The position numbers were made by a program, and so were the translations under genes. The notes under the pieces were generated by a model. It had not been told where the DNA came from. It made no database searches and saw nothing but the letters and a program-made list of their open reading frames with translations. Source: Astrothelium macrocarpum (lineage: Eukaryota; Ascomycota; Dothideomycetes; Trypetheliales; Trypetheliaceae). Taken from it: a stretch of DNA of 64,000 nt. The stretch spans positions 1 through 64,000 of the forward strand of contig JAGEMR010000066.1 of assembly GCA_021030915.1 (NCBI GenBank), written 5' to 3'. Positions 36,245 through 48,480 of the stretch are shown here, in pieces (positions within the stretch are counted from its first letter, which is position 1; the number at the start of each line of letters is the position of its first letter).

Positions 36245-36781
36245 GACTCTTGCGTGTCGTTGCATTAAAAGAGAGTCTTGGGTTTCACGTCCTATATTGT
36301 AGGGTTAATCAAGCGGGAATTTGCATTCATCAGGGGATGATGAAATTAACGGCATTGGAAAACGAAAATGTTAGCCAATTCTCTTTCTTCAAAATTTCAT
36401 GGTCTCAACATTAATGGTTGAAAGGGTTTGTAGGATGGCGATAGGAAGACAGACACTTTTGATACCACAGAATGTCTTATACACATCAACTATTGCGATG
36501 ACTTCAAAAAATAGCGAGACATGCAAGAAGAATAAGGCGCGCTGTTCTTTTCTTGGTGGTGTGCAGGGGTGTGGTGGGCTGCTGTTGCCCCGCGATGTCT
36601 CTAAAGTGACAGAGTTTGTGTGTTGTGCTGAATGCGCATAAACACGAGAACCGTTTCTCCGGCGTACAGGACACGAGCGCAATGTTGTTACTCGTGTTTC
36701 CAACACTAATAGCAGCTCTGAACCCAATTTTGCGACCTCCTGCACACGGACAGTTGTGATTAATGCCGCCACGATCAGACC
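36245..36781. other. Intergenic between RIC8 and kinase gene
   Basis: This 537-bp stretch has no gene of its own. It contains the 3' UTR of RIC8 and the promoter of the next plus-strand gene. Confidence 0.5.
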
Positions 36782-38905
36782 ATGGCGGATGAGAATCTGC
36801 TGTCACTGATCCCTTATCATTTGGAATCCAGACAGGTTGTGCTGTAAGCACCGATTCTTTGCATTTGACATTTTCTGTTTGCACGGAGCTGACAGGATGA
36901 ATCCTGGTATAGTCGCCATGGTTCAGCTGTGGTTGTTTACGATCCCGAATCGAGACAACTTTCACTCAAAGACGCTTCACAATCCCAAGCTGTCGAACTC
37001 GCCGATTGTCCATATTGTCACCGACCCTTGAGAGAAAGCAGTCGATCACCCGATCGGAATGACTCGTCTTCAGGACATAGTGCTGAAGCGAGTTTCGTAA
37101 ATCCTCAATATTTTCGCCTTCTCCACCACAGTACTCCAGGCTCTGCCGAACCATCAAGACCACCCTCTCCTCGAAGACGTCTCGTACAACCCGATCCAAG
37201 TGATAACGTCGCTGAATCAAGCCCACCTAGTGGAGCCGAATTCATCGGAAGCTCTCCAGCCTCACCACCATCTCCGCAAGGAATCTCCGCCGCGGCGTTT
37301 AGCAAAAATTACTTCAAAACATTCTTTGTGGAGGAACGAGAACTAGGAAGAGGCGGGAAAGGCGTCGTGCTTCAGGTCAGACACATCTTGGATGGAGTAA
37401 ATCTAGGTCGCTTTGCTTGCAAAAGAGTGCCTGTGGGAGATGATCACGAATGGCTTGAGAAGGTGCTGGTGGAGGTACAATTATTGCAAAACCTCTCTCA
37501 TCCAAACCTTGTGTCATATCGCCACGTATGGCTGGAAGATTATCAAATCACTGCATTTGGGCCAAGCGTCCCTTGTGCTTTCATCCTCCAGCAATATTGC
37601 AACGCTGGCGACCTTCACCAATACATACTCAACTCGGCAAAGTCGTCCATCACTGCTCAAGACCTCAAAGAGAGATTACGGCGGAGGTCCAAGGGCCAGG
37701 CCGAACCTCCCAAAGATCTTCATGGACCCCGACGCATGCACTTTGAGGAGATATTTTCTTTTTGCAAGGATATTACGTCGGGATTGAATTACTTGCACCT
37801 GAACGGATACATCCACCGTGATCTCAAGCCAAGCAATTGCTTGCTACATGACGAAGGACACAAGACAAGAGTATTAGTGAGCGATTTTGGTGAAGTGCAA
37901 TCTGTCAATATGAACCGTAAATCCACGGGAGCTACTGGAACCATCTCGTATTGCGCCCCAGAAGTACTTCGTCGAGAGTCGCCTGCAGGTCCATTCGGGA
38001 ATTTCACTACCAAGTCAGACATATTTTCACTCGGCATGATTGTCTATTTCATGTGTTTTGGACGACTGCCATACATCAACGCCGATGATCTTCACGAAGA
38101 AAACGAAGATCTCGATCAACTTCGAGACGAAATCTCAGCTTGGGCGGGATTCGAGGATGAGCGTCGGACACGAGACGATCTTCCAGAAAGACTCTATCAT
38201 TTCCTGAAGCGGCTACTCTCCGTCGACCCTCAAGAACGACCGAGCGCAGAGGAGATCCTGCTCGCGATCAAGGGCGGCGTCGGCTTCGAAGACTTCATCA
38301 ACAACAAGAGCCACTCATCCGGCATACAAGACGGTCGCCCGCGGATTACCTCGGTCGGGTCGCCTTCGCCATCACCCGGCACTCACTCACGGCGACGTGT
38401 ATCACCACCTTACCTACGGCCAGGGCCGTCCAAACTGAAGCACGCGTACAGCGAGGATCAGCGATCGCAGAGCCCGCCGAGGAGGCAGAGCAGAGAGGAT
38501 GGCGGTATTGGTGAATCTAGCGTTGTGCTGCACAAACACAAGAGGGATGCGAAATCTCCATTTCCTCCGAGGACGCCGTCTTCACCACGTCTCATTCTCC
38601 CACCACCGCCACGTCCTGCGTCACGCTTGGTGGGCTTCCTTGCTCGCCCGGATGTGCTTGCTGCGGCGAAGATATCTCTCTTTCTTGCCAAGCTTTATTC
38701 CATTTCATATTTGTGTTCGCCGTTTCAGGCACATGCATTTGTCTCTTATCCTCTCATGTCTCTTGCTGCACTAGATCTCGTGTTTTTGCAGGGAAGCTGG
38801 GTGCATTCAGTGGTGTTTCTCGTGGCGCATTTCTTGGCTGTTCTCATCACTTATCGATACCATGCCCTTTGCGAAGGAAGAGTTGGGCTCTGGGCGGATG
38901 TCTAG
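36782..38905 (+). CDS. IKS1-type Ser/Thr protein kinase with C-terminal hydrophobic tail
   Basis: Fungal kinase of the IKS1 family (PEK/eIF2-alpha-kinase-like catalytic domain). A short first exon (36782-36835, 18 codons) joins 36896-38905, giving 687 aa. An N-terminal CPYCHRPL knuckle precedes the kinase. The kinase domain lies at about residues 145-475: glycine loop GRGGKGVV, Lys in FACKRVP, HRDLKPSN catalytic loop, SDFGEV, activation end CAPEVL, all intact, so it should be active. An insert rich in Arg/Lys sits in the middle of the domain (KERLRRRSKGQ). The C-terminal about 90 residues hold two or three hydrophobic stretches (LAKLYSISYL, VVFLVAHFLAVLI), suggesting membrane attachment, as in yeast Iks1. 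Its targets are unknown; yeast mutants have ion-sensitivity phenotypes, but this cannot be read from sequence. Confidence 0.88.
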
Positions 38906-39592
38906 TCTTGTATTCAGTGTCTAAAAGTATTGTGTGATTGTTTCTTTTTTATCATCATCATTTCCGCAACCCTAGTAGCGAAGCCCTAAAATGGTGCCGT
39001 CATCTCGCTTAATGTTCCCGTTCTGCGTTCCCGCTCTGGTTCGGTGGGGCATAGGCTGACGCGACAACGTGTTCAGCAGTGCGAAAGCAAGTACAGGTTG
39101 AATGGCCTTGCGTCGGCGGACGGCAGGCTTGACGCTCCACAAATACAGTCGATGTGAAACAGAAGCTTCTTATACCAAAGTCAACAGCTCACTAATGCAA
39201 TGTCTTCAATTCCTTGAGAATGGGGTTGACTGGGGTCCGGGTGCCTCATCCAATCCTTCGCAGAGGCTAGTGTGCCTAGAGTAACCACACAAGGCAGCTT
39301 AATCAACTCGCACGGTGACCTCAGAGAACCAGACTTGGTCCACAGATAAGCACTGAGAATGCGGCGCTGATTTTGTTATCATCCCTAATTACATTGCCTG
39401 TCATACCATGTCCTCATTCGCGTTCCTGCAGCTCGATCAGCTCGGAGATCGCCGTGCTTGCAGTGCATTAAAAGGTCCAGGGTAGCTTCGTCTTTACATC
39501 AGGACGGCGCACGAGCTCTGAGAGCTTACTTACCCACAGTACACAGCTCGATTGAGTCTTGGCAGCTCAATCGAACGCTTCTCTACGCGAAG
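38906..39592. other. Intergenic, promoter of permease
   Basis: No supported gene in this 687-bp stretch. Short frames here lack domains. Confidence 0.5.
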
Positions 39593-40912
39593 ATGTTCTC
39601 ACAAGCAGCTCTTTGCCGGCTACTTGTAGCTTCATCCTGCTTGTATGCTGTATCTCTAGCAAGTTCCCCAGGACCACGCTATGCAGCAGACATCACAGAG
39701 AGAAGAGCCTCGGAGCGCATCAAACCCAAGGTCTTCATTATTGACATGTTTGAACCTGAAGGTGAAGCGTGGTACGGGATTCCTGAGTTTGACGTCCTGG
39801 CACAAAACATCTCCGTAGAAGGATTTTCGCCTTTATACCCCGATGCGCATTGCACGGCTACAGGAGAAATCTGTCAGCTAGTAACTGGCGAAAGCGGTAT
39901 GTCAAGCATAATATAGTTTGCGATCAAATATTCCAACGCTGATCCAAATTTTCATGCAGAAATCAATGCTGCCAGCACAATATCCGCCCTAATCAAATCT
40001 TCCATCTTCGACCTCAAGACAACCTACTTCCTGATCGCAGGCATCGCCGGCGTCAACCCAGAAGTAGGCACGCTCGGCTCCGTCACCTTCGCCCGCTACG
40101 CCGTGCAAGTCGCGCTACAATACGAATTCGACGCGCGCGAGATCCCCGCCAACTTCTCCACGGGCTACGTGCCCCAGGGCGCCACGGCCCCGGGCCAATA
40201 CCCCTCGGCCATCTACGGCACCGAAGTCTTCGAAGTCAACACCGCGCTTCGTGCCCTCGCCGTCAGCTTCGCGCGCACCGCCATCCTCAACGATTCTGCT
40301 GCCGCGGTGGCATATCGCGCTCGCTACGCTGCTGATCCGGCGTACGCCGCTGGTGCGCAGCTGCCGAGTGTGCTCGAATGCGACGTCGCGACCTCGGATG
40401 TGTATTTCAGTGGCGCGCTGTTGAGCGAGGCGTTTGGCAATTATACTACGTTGTTGACGAACGGGTCGGGCGTGTACTGCACCACGGCGCAAGAGGACAA
40501 CGCGTCGCTCGAGGCGATGGTGCGAGGAGCCAAGGCGGGCTTGGTCGACTTCTCACGCGTGATTGTCATGCGTACCGCGTCGGATTTCGATCGGCCGTAT
40601 CCGGGGGAGTCGCCGCAGTACAACCTGTTCTATGCGGATCAAGGAGGTTACGAGCCCAGTTTGCAGAATATCTACCTGGCGGGTGTCAAGGTCGTGGAAG
40701 GGATTCGAAAGCGATGGGATACTACGTTTGCTAGAGGTGTGAATGCGACGAATTATGTGGGTGATATCTTGGGGACTTTGGGTGGAACACCGGACTTCGG
40801 ACCAGGCAGTGATTTTGGTGATAACCCGGTGACAAAGCGGGGTCTAAAAGGGGCGCAGGTTAAGAGGAGGATGATGCGAGGGAGAGGTGTTCCTGTAAAG
40901 TTGGCTTTTTAA
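39593..40912 (+). CDS. Purine nucleoside permease (NUP family), secreted or surface
   Basis: Matches the NUP family (PF06516) first described in Candida albicans as a purine nucleoside permease. Exons 39593-39896 and 39960-40912 give 418 aa. A signal peptide is present (residues about 1-24, LVASSCLYAVSLAS). Family signatures: KVFIIDMFEPEGEAWYGIPEFD, split here as KVFIIDMF and EAWYGIPEF, TGESEINAAS across the intron, YFLIAGIAGVNPEVGTLGSV, and PLYPD, CDVATSDVYFSG and MRTASDFDRP. There is no multi-span membrane pattern, and the fold resembles nucleoside phosphorylases, so a surface nucleoside-binding or hydrolysing role is as likely as transport. Several NxS/T glycosylation sites. The second exon flips from C-rich (about 40000-40270) to G-rich (after 40330). 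Confidence 0.9.
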
Positions 40913-41619
40913 TTGCATGGGCTCGCCGGACTTAATAAGGTGCATACATCTGAAGCTGAGATGACCTGGGCTGAGTAACGCAAGTGACTGCTGTGGAAGA
41001 GTCGATTGTCTGTTTCGGATACTCCGTCCATCGTAATGGAGCCAATGCATTTCTAGGAGCTGCATTAATGCGACATAAAGTTGTGCAGTAGAAAAAAAAC
41101 CTAACCTCAGCTGCTGGAATTATCCTGTTGTATATGCCATCTATTCATGCCTCTGAGATGATAATGCAGTGATGATACTTGGTGTCATTCTGGTTATTTC
41201 AACTGTCTTGAATCAAGTATCTTGAATGACAACCCGAAACCAATGCCATAGTCTATAGTTGTGCAATGTAAAGGAGATTTTTTTTGAAGAAAGGAGAGAT
41301 GAGTAAGGAAATAGATGACATGTGATTAGATCGGCCAGAATCTTGGCGGAGCTCTACGAATTTTCTGAGGCTGGCCGTATCCACGTGGTTGGATCTCTTG
41401 GCTTCAAATCCTTGGTAGATGCTTGATCATTGCGAGGGAAGAGTTTGGCATGATTGGGCTTTAAGTTGAGATCTTCTTGATGACAATATGAAAAAAAGTT
41501 AATTTTGATTCCATCTCGCTTCTCTGGCTCCAAAAACGGATCGGTACGCCAAATCATACACCTGGCACCGTACAAAACAATGATCAGATTCAATTCAAGC
41601 CATTTTTAACATCAAATCC
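40913..41619. other. Convergent intergenic region
   Basis: No gene is seen in this 707-bp stretch between the ends of two convergent genes. It has A/T-rich runs near 41090 and 41280 that could serve polyadenylation. Confidence 0.5.
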
Positions 41620-44600
41620 TCATGCCCTTTGGTTTGTACTTGGCTTTCTTGGCAAGTCCCTAAACACCCTTTTAAAAATATCCTTGCTCTTATACAGATT
41701 CAAAAGTCGGATCTTCTCGTTATCTAAATGCGCATTGTCGCTAGCCTGTCCACACGGCAATTGTGCGGCTGGAGCATTGAATTCCTTCTCCAAGAAGCGT
41801 ATGGCCGGGATGGAGCCCCCCTCGCGGATATAGAGTGGTCTGACTGTGCGACGAATGTATGATGGTTTGACTAAACTACCGGACGAAGTGTCGATGGCTT
41901 CTTCTGGAACATTTTCGACTTTACCATTTGCCAGGGTTGAGGAGGTTGCCGACGGCAGCTTGCCGCTCGATGATGGTCTTCGATAACCATGTCCGGCTCT
42001 GATATCCATTTTCCCTGTACTTTGACGCCGTTGCTTCAAAGCATCTGGTGTGTTCCAGACTTCGACAATAGCCTTTTCAAGTGTTTGATAGATTTGATTG
42101 TTGACTTGACCTAGCCAAGGATCGCCCTTGTGGTCGATCTTGACTTTGACATGATTCTCACTGTGAAGCTCCTCGAAAGAGGCCTCTAGAAACTTTCTTA
42201 GGCTTTCAGCTATGATATCTGCTTCTTGATACGGGACAAGTCGGAGAGATATATTGGCTTTTGCTAAGCGAGGTATAACAGTTGAGTTTTCTGGACCAGA
42301 GGTATGGAATCTGTGTATTGTCAGAGAAGGCTCACGCCATTTCTTCTTCAGGTCTTCCGCAAGTTTATCCTGGTTACTCAAATCTGGATTGCTCGCTGTA
42401 ATGTGGTTGATAATATCGTCGTAAAATTGGTCTTCTTCCACAGTAAAGGGAAGAATGGGATCTTGAAAACCAGGGATAGCGATTTGGCCACCTTTCGGTC
42501 CAACCAATTTGGATAAGAGCATCACTAAATCTTTCAGTGGCTCGTCAAGACCAGAGCTACCGTCCAAACCGCTGTGGAGGTCGGGCTGGGCGCTTTCGAC
42601 CTGCACAGTGGCGTGGATGACACCACGCAAACCATATGTTAGACAAGGTACAAGATCATCAAGCCAGTAAGAATTGGCTATTAATATCCAATCAATGTCT
42701 CCTATTAGCGCACGGTTTCGCTTCACGGCTTCAGCAAAACCTCGGGAGCCACATTCTTCCTCGCCTTCAATGAGGAAGACTATGTCAGATTCCAGTCTCT
42801 GTTCTACATTCAGCTCCCCAATAGCGTGCGCGGCGGCAACGATTGGACCTTTGTTGTCAGAAGTTCCTCGTCCATACAAATTACCATTGATGCCTTCCAA
42901 GATAAACGGATCTTCAGTCTTCCAAGTTTGCTTGTCATTCTGCGCAGCAATGACATCATAATGTCCATAGAAGAGTATTTTTCTTCTTTGAGCGGACGTC
43001 TTTGGATTGCCCCGAAATCTGGCAAAAACTACGGGATTATAGCTCCCATCAGTAGCAAGCATCTCCGTTACTGCTCCAAGTTGGCTAAAAAGACTTCTAA
43101 GCCAAGAAGCACCTCTTCGACAAGCGAGTTGCTGCTTCGGGTCTGATGAGACTGTGTGATACGAGACAAAAAGCCTCAACGATTCCACCAATTTATCTTC
43201 GCTTGTTTTCTCGTCTACTGAAGGACAAGGAATGCAATCTCTTGCGTCCCACACTGCAACATCATTGTCGTTTCCTCCCGTAATTAGCAAAGGCCTATCC
43301 TCGGTGTATTTTGAGAATGCGGAGGCCAGTATCTGACCCTTGTGGACTTTCCTGCGGCCAGAACGTTCATGCTGTCGGTTGAATATGTCGAGAAAACCAG
43401 AGGCACCGCCACTGAACAGATATCCCCTACCAATAGTCATAGTCAAGACATCGTCTCTATGAGCTTGCATCCTTCGAACCAGCTGTTTCGTCTCGAGATC
43501 CCAGACATTGATTTCTCCATCTAGGAGACCGCTGTAAAGTATTGTTCCATCAATGGCCATGCTCAACACTGAACAGCCTTCGCCCCTTTCACTTTCGAGC
43601 TTACACACTTCACAAATTCGTCCACCGTCATTTTCAGCCAGGTTCCAGACTTTGATAATTCCATCTCCACCTCCGGAAATTAGGCACTCTTTTTCTGGCT
43701 CTCCAGAGACAATACCTTTAGCTAGAAGCATGCAATACACATATCCATAATGAGCAAAATGGCAGATGTTCTGTTTGTCAATTTCAAGCGACCGACTTCC
43801 CGTGGCGAGTTTGAGAGCGTTGATCGTTGTCTCTACATTGTCAATTGTTGGTATTGGACGCGGGGCTTGAAAGCCTCCAGGTCCCGTCGAATCAAAGAAT
43901 CGATCAGCACGATAGTATGGGTGTGACTCAGATTTTGGAATAGGTCGGAGATCTTTTTCTTTCAAATCGTACCACTGGATTGAAGTGTTCTGAGCGCCAA
44001 GATATAATGTTTGCAATGCTGGAGAATAGGACACACAAAAAACATCACCAATATCGTAGGCTGAGAAAACGGAATATTTGAGCTTTAAGCTCTTTGTATC
44101 CCAAACCTAGGAGGATCAGAATAGGAATCGAAGCAGAGGATAAAAGCACATACATGGACCATGCGGTCAGCGGCGCTAGAGAATAAGAGTCGGTCATCTT
44201 GCGAATAGCAAAGGCCAAGAACGCTTGATCGATGACCCGATATTACCACTTCACGTTCGAAGGTATCGATTCGATAAACCTTTGACACACTCAGACGAAT
44301 TTTACAACACGCACAAAGGAGTGTCACCCCTTACCAGAATTTCTCCACCCTGAGTGCCAGCAAAAAGATATTCCGGGGATACAGCAAGCGCCAAAATAGA
44401 TTTGTCGTGCTGCATCCGATGTAAGAACACCGGTCTTATCGTCTCTTCATCTTGTATATCCTGACGAGGTTGAAAGGATGAGCCTTCCCATGTTCCATTG
44501 CCGTTGATATGGTTCGAGATTTGAGAACTCGTTTCTAATCAATGACATTCTGTTAGTGCTTTTCTCTAGAAAAGTTTAAGTTACTAGTTTTGGGATTCAA

Positions 44601-44725
44601 AGGGAACAAAATCAACATAGTCGTGAACAGTGCTTGGGCGTCTGAATTCAGTACAAGCTCCCATGATCGACCAACTGACCTTCGCTTCCGCTTAGTTCGT
44701 GAACATCCTCAGCGAGACGATCCAT
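41620..44725 (-). CDS. DUG2: DUG2, glutathione-degradation WD40/M20 peptidase
   Basis: Component of the cytosolic Dug2-Dug3 complex that hydrolyses glutathione independently of gamma-glutamyl transpeptidase. Exons (minus) 44725-44680, 44534-44335, 44279-44154 and 44106-41620 give 952 aa. The N-terminal about 420 residues are WD40 repeats (SGHRSSVLGLCYS, SGGGDGIIKVWN, LDGEINVWD, GNDNDVAVWD). The C-terminal half is an M20 metallopeptidase-like domain with the metal/catalytic pattern GHYDV, GRGTSDNKGP, EGEEECGS, DLHSG and C-terminal GQASDNAHLDNE. The first exon is only 46 nt (MDRLAEDVHELSGSE). All phases close exactly. A partner glutamine-amidotransferase-like DUG3 is not in the window. Expression in yeast responds to sulphur starvation; nothing here shows that. 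Confidence 0.92.
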
Positions 44726-45909
44726 TGTGGTTGAACACCATTCCAAGTCTAAACATGGAAAGTTTACGATAATGGCCCAAAGTATACCGGCTTTTTATCG
44801 CTTCCACCAGTATTTTTCACTCAGACAAACTCAGACCGTCATTTGTGCCGCATCGTTTGCTTCGGAGCAAGGTATCCAATCAGATGTAGGGAAAGTAAAA
44901 CTTCATAGTTTGCCCAGAATCCACGTTTCCGGATTATCGTTGCGCGGATGTCGTGCTTGTGCAGGGAAAGAACGTAATCCGATTTATGAATGCGCCATTC
45001 CAGGCAGGCTTCTGTGGAATTGGACTCATGACTTGGGTGAAAAATCAGCATCCGTCAGCGCCCAAGACGACGCTGTTGAAGAAGGTGAACGGCTGAATAC
45101 GGAGTCAAGGTCGACCGGCCGAAGCTCAGTGAGCACCCATATTCTCCCGATTCTTGACGTGATTTGGGCAAAGACGGCACTTGAGCCACATCAACTGAGC
45201 CACACTACATTAGCTGCGCCACAGGTGAGACGTCATGTAGGACAAAGGTGAGGTACCTTGAGGTGCTTTAGTGAGTTGGTGTTTCCGGAAATTAGGCGCT
45301 GGCTGTTAGGCATTGCCCGGATGCGATTGACAAAGGCCACAAAAATCTAACAAGCAATTGAATGTTCAAACAGGGAACACAGTTGTTGGCAGGCGCTAGA
45401 GATATTTAGACAAGGCGAGCTACTGTAGGCGCCGGAGCCGTGACGACAGCCTTGGAAAGGATGGGCTGTGATAGCCACCAGTAATTACTCGCCAGCTCAT
45501 GAGACGATTCCCACTCCTCTAACTCTCCACCCGGACCGCCCCGCAAAATTCGAGGCAGTGTTCCTGAGTGGTGCATTCGAGAATCAATGACCTGCCATCA
45601 AGTACCTTCATAAGAGACAATGACCGGTCTTTGTCCGAATGAAGTCCACTTCTTGGATTCACTCCAGCACTTCACTTGACTCCTTGATCTGAGCATTCAA
45701 CCCTTTGTCCATAAAAGCTTGCGACAGAGTCGAGCGCTCGTTTGACCCACAAAGACCATACAGGCGCCCTGATCTGGGCTTTTCTTGGTTACCAGGGTTC
45801 GCACCAGCTACTTCCCTAAACGCCTCTGTCACTGTACTTGTTGACCAAGTACCATTTTCAAGCTATTTTCTAATACTCATATTATCAATTGTACATAACT
45901 TTCATTAAC
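44726..45909. other. Divergent promoter region
   Basis: A 1.2-kb stretch between divergent genes. A 174-codon plus-strand frame (44727-45251) begins inside the DUG2 leader and has no recognisable domain; I regard it as chance. No other gene found. Confidence 0.5.
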
Positions 45910-47255
45910 ATGGCGGCCGTCACCCAAACAGTCGCCATTGTCAATAGATCGGGCAAAGTCGTCAAGACTGTAAGTTCAATTTCCTTCAAAAACCCGCATC
46001 ACTTCCACAAGAGCACGCTGACAATCTCTCATAGAGCAAACACCTCGTCAATGTTTTCAAGGAAGCTCGGTCCGCCTATCGCGAACGCAAAGCCGAACTC
46101 AAAGCCATTCGAGATGCCGAGTTCGAAGAGAAACGAGCTCGTCAAGCCCTGGAAAATTTCAGCTTCGACGACAAACGCTCAACAACCTCATCCCGCGTAT
46201 CCAAAACCAAGACTGTCAAATCACACAAATCACACAGCTCTCAGAAAAAGGAAGCACCACACGCCATCGAGCGCGGCTACACCGACAGCTTCTACGCCAA
46301 CGACGCCATCCCCTGCGCCAACCCTCACCGCGCCCCCTCCTCCACCCCCCGCTTCGAAGACACCTACCAACAACAAACACAAAGCCGCGAGCTCGTGCGG
46401 CGCAACACCGAAGGCGACCTCGCACCAATCACACGCCTCACACCGATGCGCTCCAACTCCGACTCGAACATCGACATGGACATGGCCTACGGCGAGCTGC
46501 CACCACCCTTACCCGCACGCAGCCGCAGCGACGAGCAGGCGGAGCTGCGCGGCAAGATGACGAAGCTGCAGACGCTGCTCGACGAGGCCAACTGCCTGCA
46601 GCACTCGGTGTCGGCGATGATCGCGAACCTCGAGAAGAACCCGGACGCGCTGGCGGCGGTGGCGCTGACGCTGGCGGAGATATCGAATCTCGCGGGCAAG
46701 ATGGCGCCGGGCGCGCTGGCCGCCATGAAGGGCAGTTTTCCCGCGGTCGTGGCGCTGCTGGCGTCGCCGGAGTTTATGATTGCCGCGGGCGTCGGGGTGG
46801 GCATTACGATTGTGGCGTTGGGCGGGTACAAGATTATCAAGAAGATCAAGGAGAGGAAGGCGGTGGAGGGGCCGGCGGAGGTGGAGAGGGCGATTGAGGT
46901 GGAGAATGCGGGGCCGGCGGGCGAGGCGAAGGAGGAGCTGGAGGTGGATGAGGATGTGAGTCGGATTGAGCTGTGGCGGAGGGGGATTGCGGAGGCGGAG
47001 GCGGAGAGCGTGATGGCGGAGAGCGTGGCGGCGACGAGCGTGGATGGGGAGTTGGTGACGACGTTGGCGAGTAAACGGTTGATTGAAGAGGGGAGGCTGA
47101 AGCCGGAGGATTTGAAGGATGCGAAGAGTGAGGGGAAGTCGTCATCGACGAGGAGAAAGAAGCGGAGGAGGCATAGCCACAGCAAGTCGTCCAAGGAGAA
47201 GAGTAGGTCTAAGCCTGAACGGAAGGAGCCGTCTAGGCTTAGGCATTTCTTTTGA
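45910..47255 (+). CDS. Conserved fungal protein with hydrophobic segment, unknown function
   Basis: Exons 45910-45969 and 46035-47255 give 426 aa. I recall the N-terminus (VAIVNRSGKVVKTSKHLVNVFKEA) as common to uncharacterised filamentous-fungal proteins; function is not known to me. Layout: a basic helical N-terminal part (YRERKAELKAI), a disordered middle, a helical stretch (LQTLLDEANCLQHSVSAMI), and a Gly/Ala/Val hydrophobic segment (about residues 265-305, IAAGVGVGITIVALGGYKIIKKIK) that may be one membrane span. The acidic and then very basic tail ends KKRRRHSHSKSSKEK. The spliced joint falls between residue 20 and SKHLV. The region from about 46240 is C-rich and flips to G-rich at about 46500. 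Confidence 0.75.
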
Positions 47256-48480
47256 TGACGCGCAATCGTCCATGGTGGAGGTGTTGGGATGCTCGAGTCT
47301 TGGCGCAATACGCGTACATACATTTGGTGGATTATCGTGATGCATATATGATATATCGTAGAGCAGATAGAAGCGCGAATTATTGCGCTATCTGAATCGA
47401 AAAAGATATTTTCTCATCGACGCTGAATAGCGTAAGTCTGAACATGATTTTGCTATGGCTTTTTGGAAAGCAACAGTCGAGTAGTATAGGTTCTAGTTTA
47501 CTTGGAACGTTCTGCTAAGCAGTTTAGAAGCCATCAGAGACTCAACCAAGTTCTCTCTGGCATAGGAGTCAAAGCACTTTGACATAGCTGATAAATAGTC
47601 TCTTGAGCGATTTCCCAATAGCTGCCTTTCAAAAGACATATAGACAGGAGAATTAAATTGTCATGAAATTGCAGAAGACATTGCAAAAATCCTATTCCAC
47701 ACAGTCTATATGTTTTCGTCAACTCCGAGGCTGTCATCTACCGAAACTGTCTCTGATTGGCCGTTTCGCTCGTTTCAGTATCGTTATCTGACTCGCAGCG
47801 TGCAGAAACCGATTGATTGTCAGGCAGTGGACGAAGGTGGCTTTGCCAGCCTGCCGGTCAGAACCATATTGACTCTGTGCGCGAGTTATGTAAGGAAGAA
47901 GCTCGAGGCAATGTAATTACCGAGCGTGTCCAAAGCGCAGCATTGATTGACCTCCGCGTTGGAGGCGTGTGGTAGACATAAGCAGCAGATGCGGTGCAAA
48001 TGCCTTGGTATTCTATGAAAAGAAGCGGACGCTAAATCGTAGATCACCATGAGAGTAAATTTACAATGGCAAAATGACTGCGACGATGCTTGTGCGAATG
48101 CTTTGGAGAGAATTGTCTTGGGCGATGAATGATATGCCTGTTCAGGACGCTTTTGCATCTCAAACAGCTGCAAGGCGTTGACTGAATGTACTGATTCGCA
48201 AGACAAACGAAGGTGCAGAAGGCCATCTGGGATGTGGCGTCATATGAAGCTAAGCCTCGATGCTGTGACGGCGAATCCAAGGACGCGTGCTCTGCCCTCC
48301 ATTAGCATGTTTGATAACATGGACCTATACACACAGCCTCCTTCCCCAACCTTCCGAACACTCCTTGCTCCGCTATGTAGGCTGTCTTAATGCTTGGCTT
48401 GTCCAGCGGAACTTTTCTTCATTCTACTTCTTGGCCACACTCTTTGCTCTTGAACAACCCACACAATCTTTAAACACGTC
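47256..48480. other. Intergenic, 1.2 kb
   Basis: No gene can be supported. Frames of 60-106 codons on both strands lack domains. It should contain a 3' UTR and the promoter of the next gene. Confidence 0.5.

Noticed and set aside
46487..47323. 278-codon minus-strand frame
   Set aside because: Antisense to the conserved 426-aa protein in a GC-rich stretch, with no domain.
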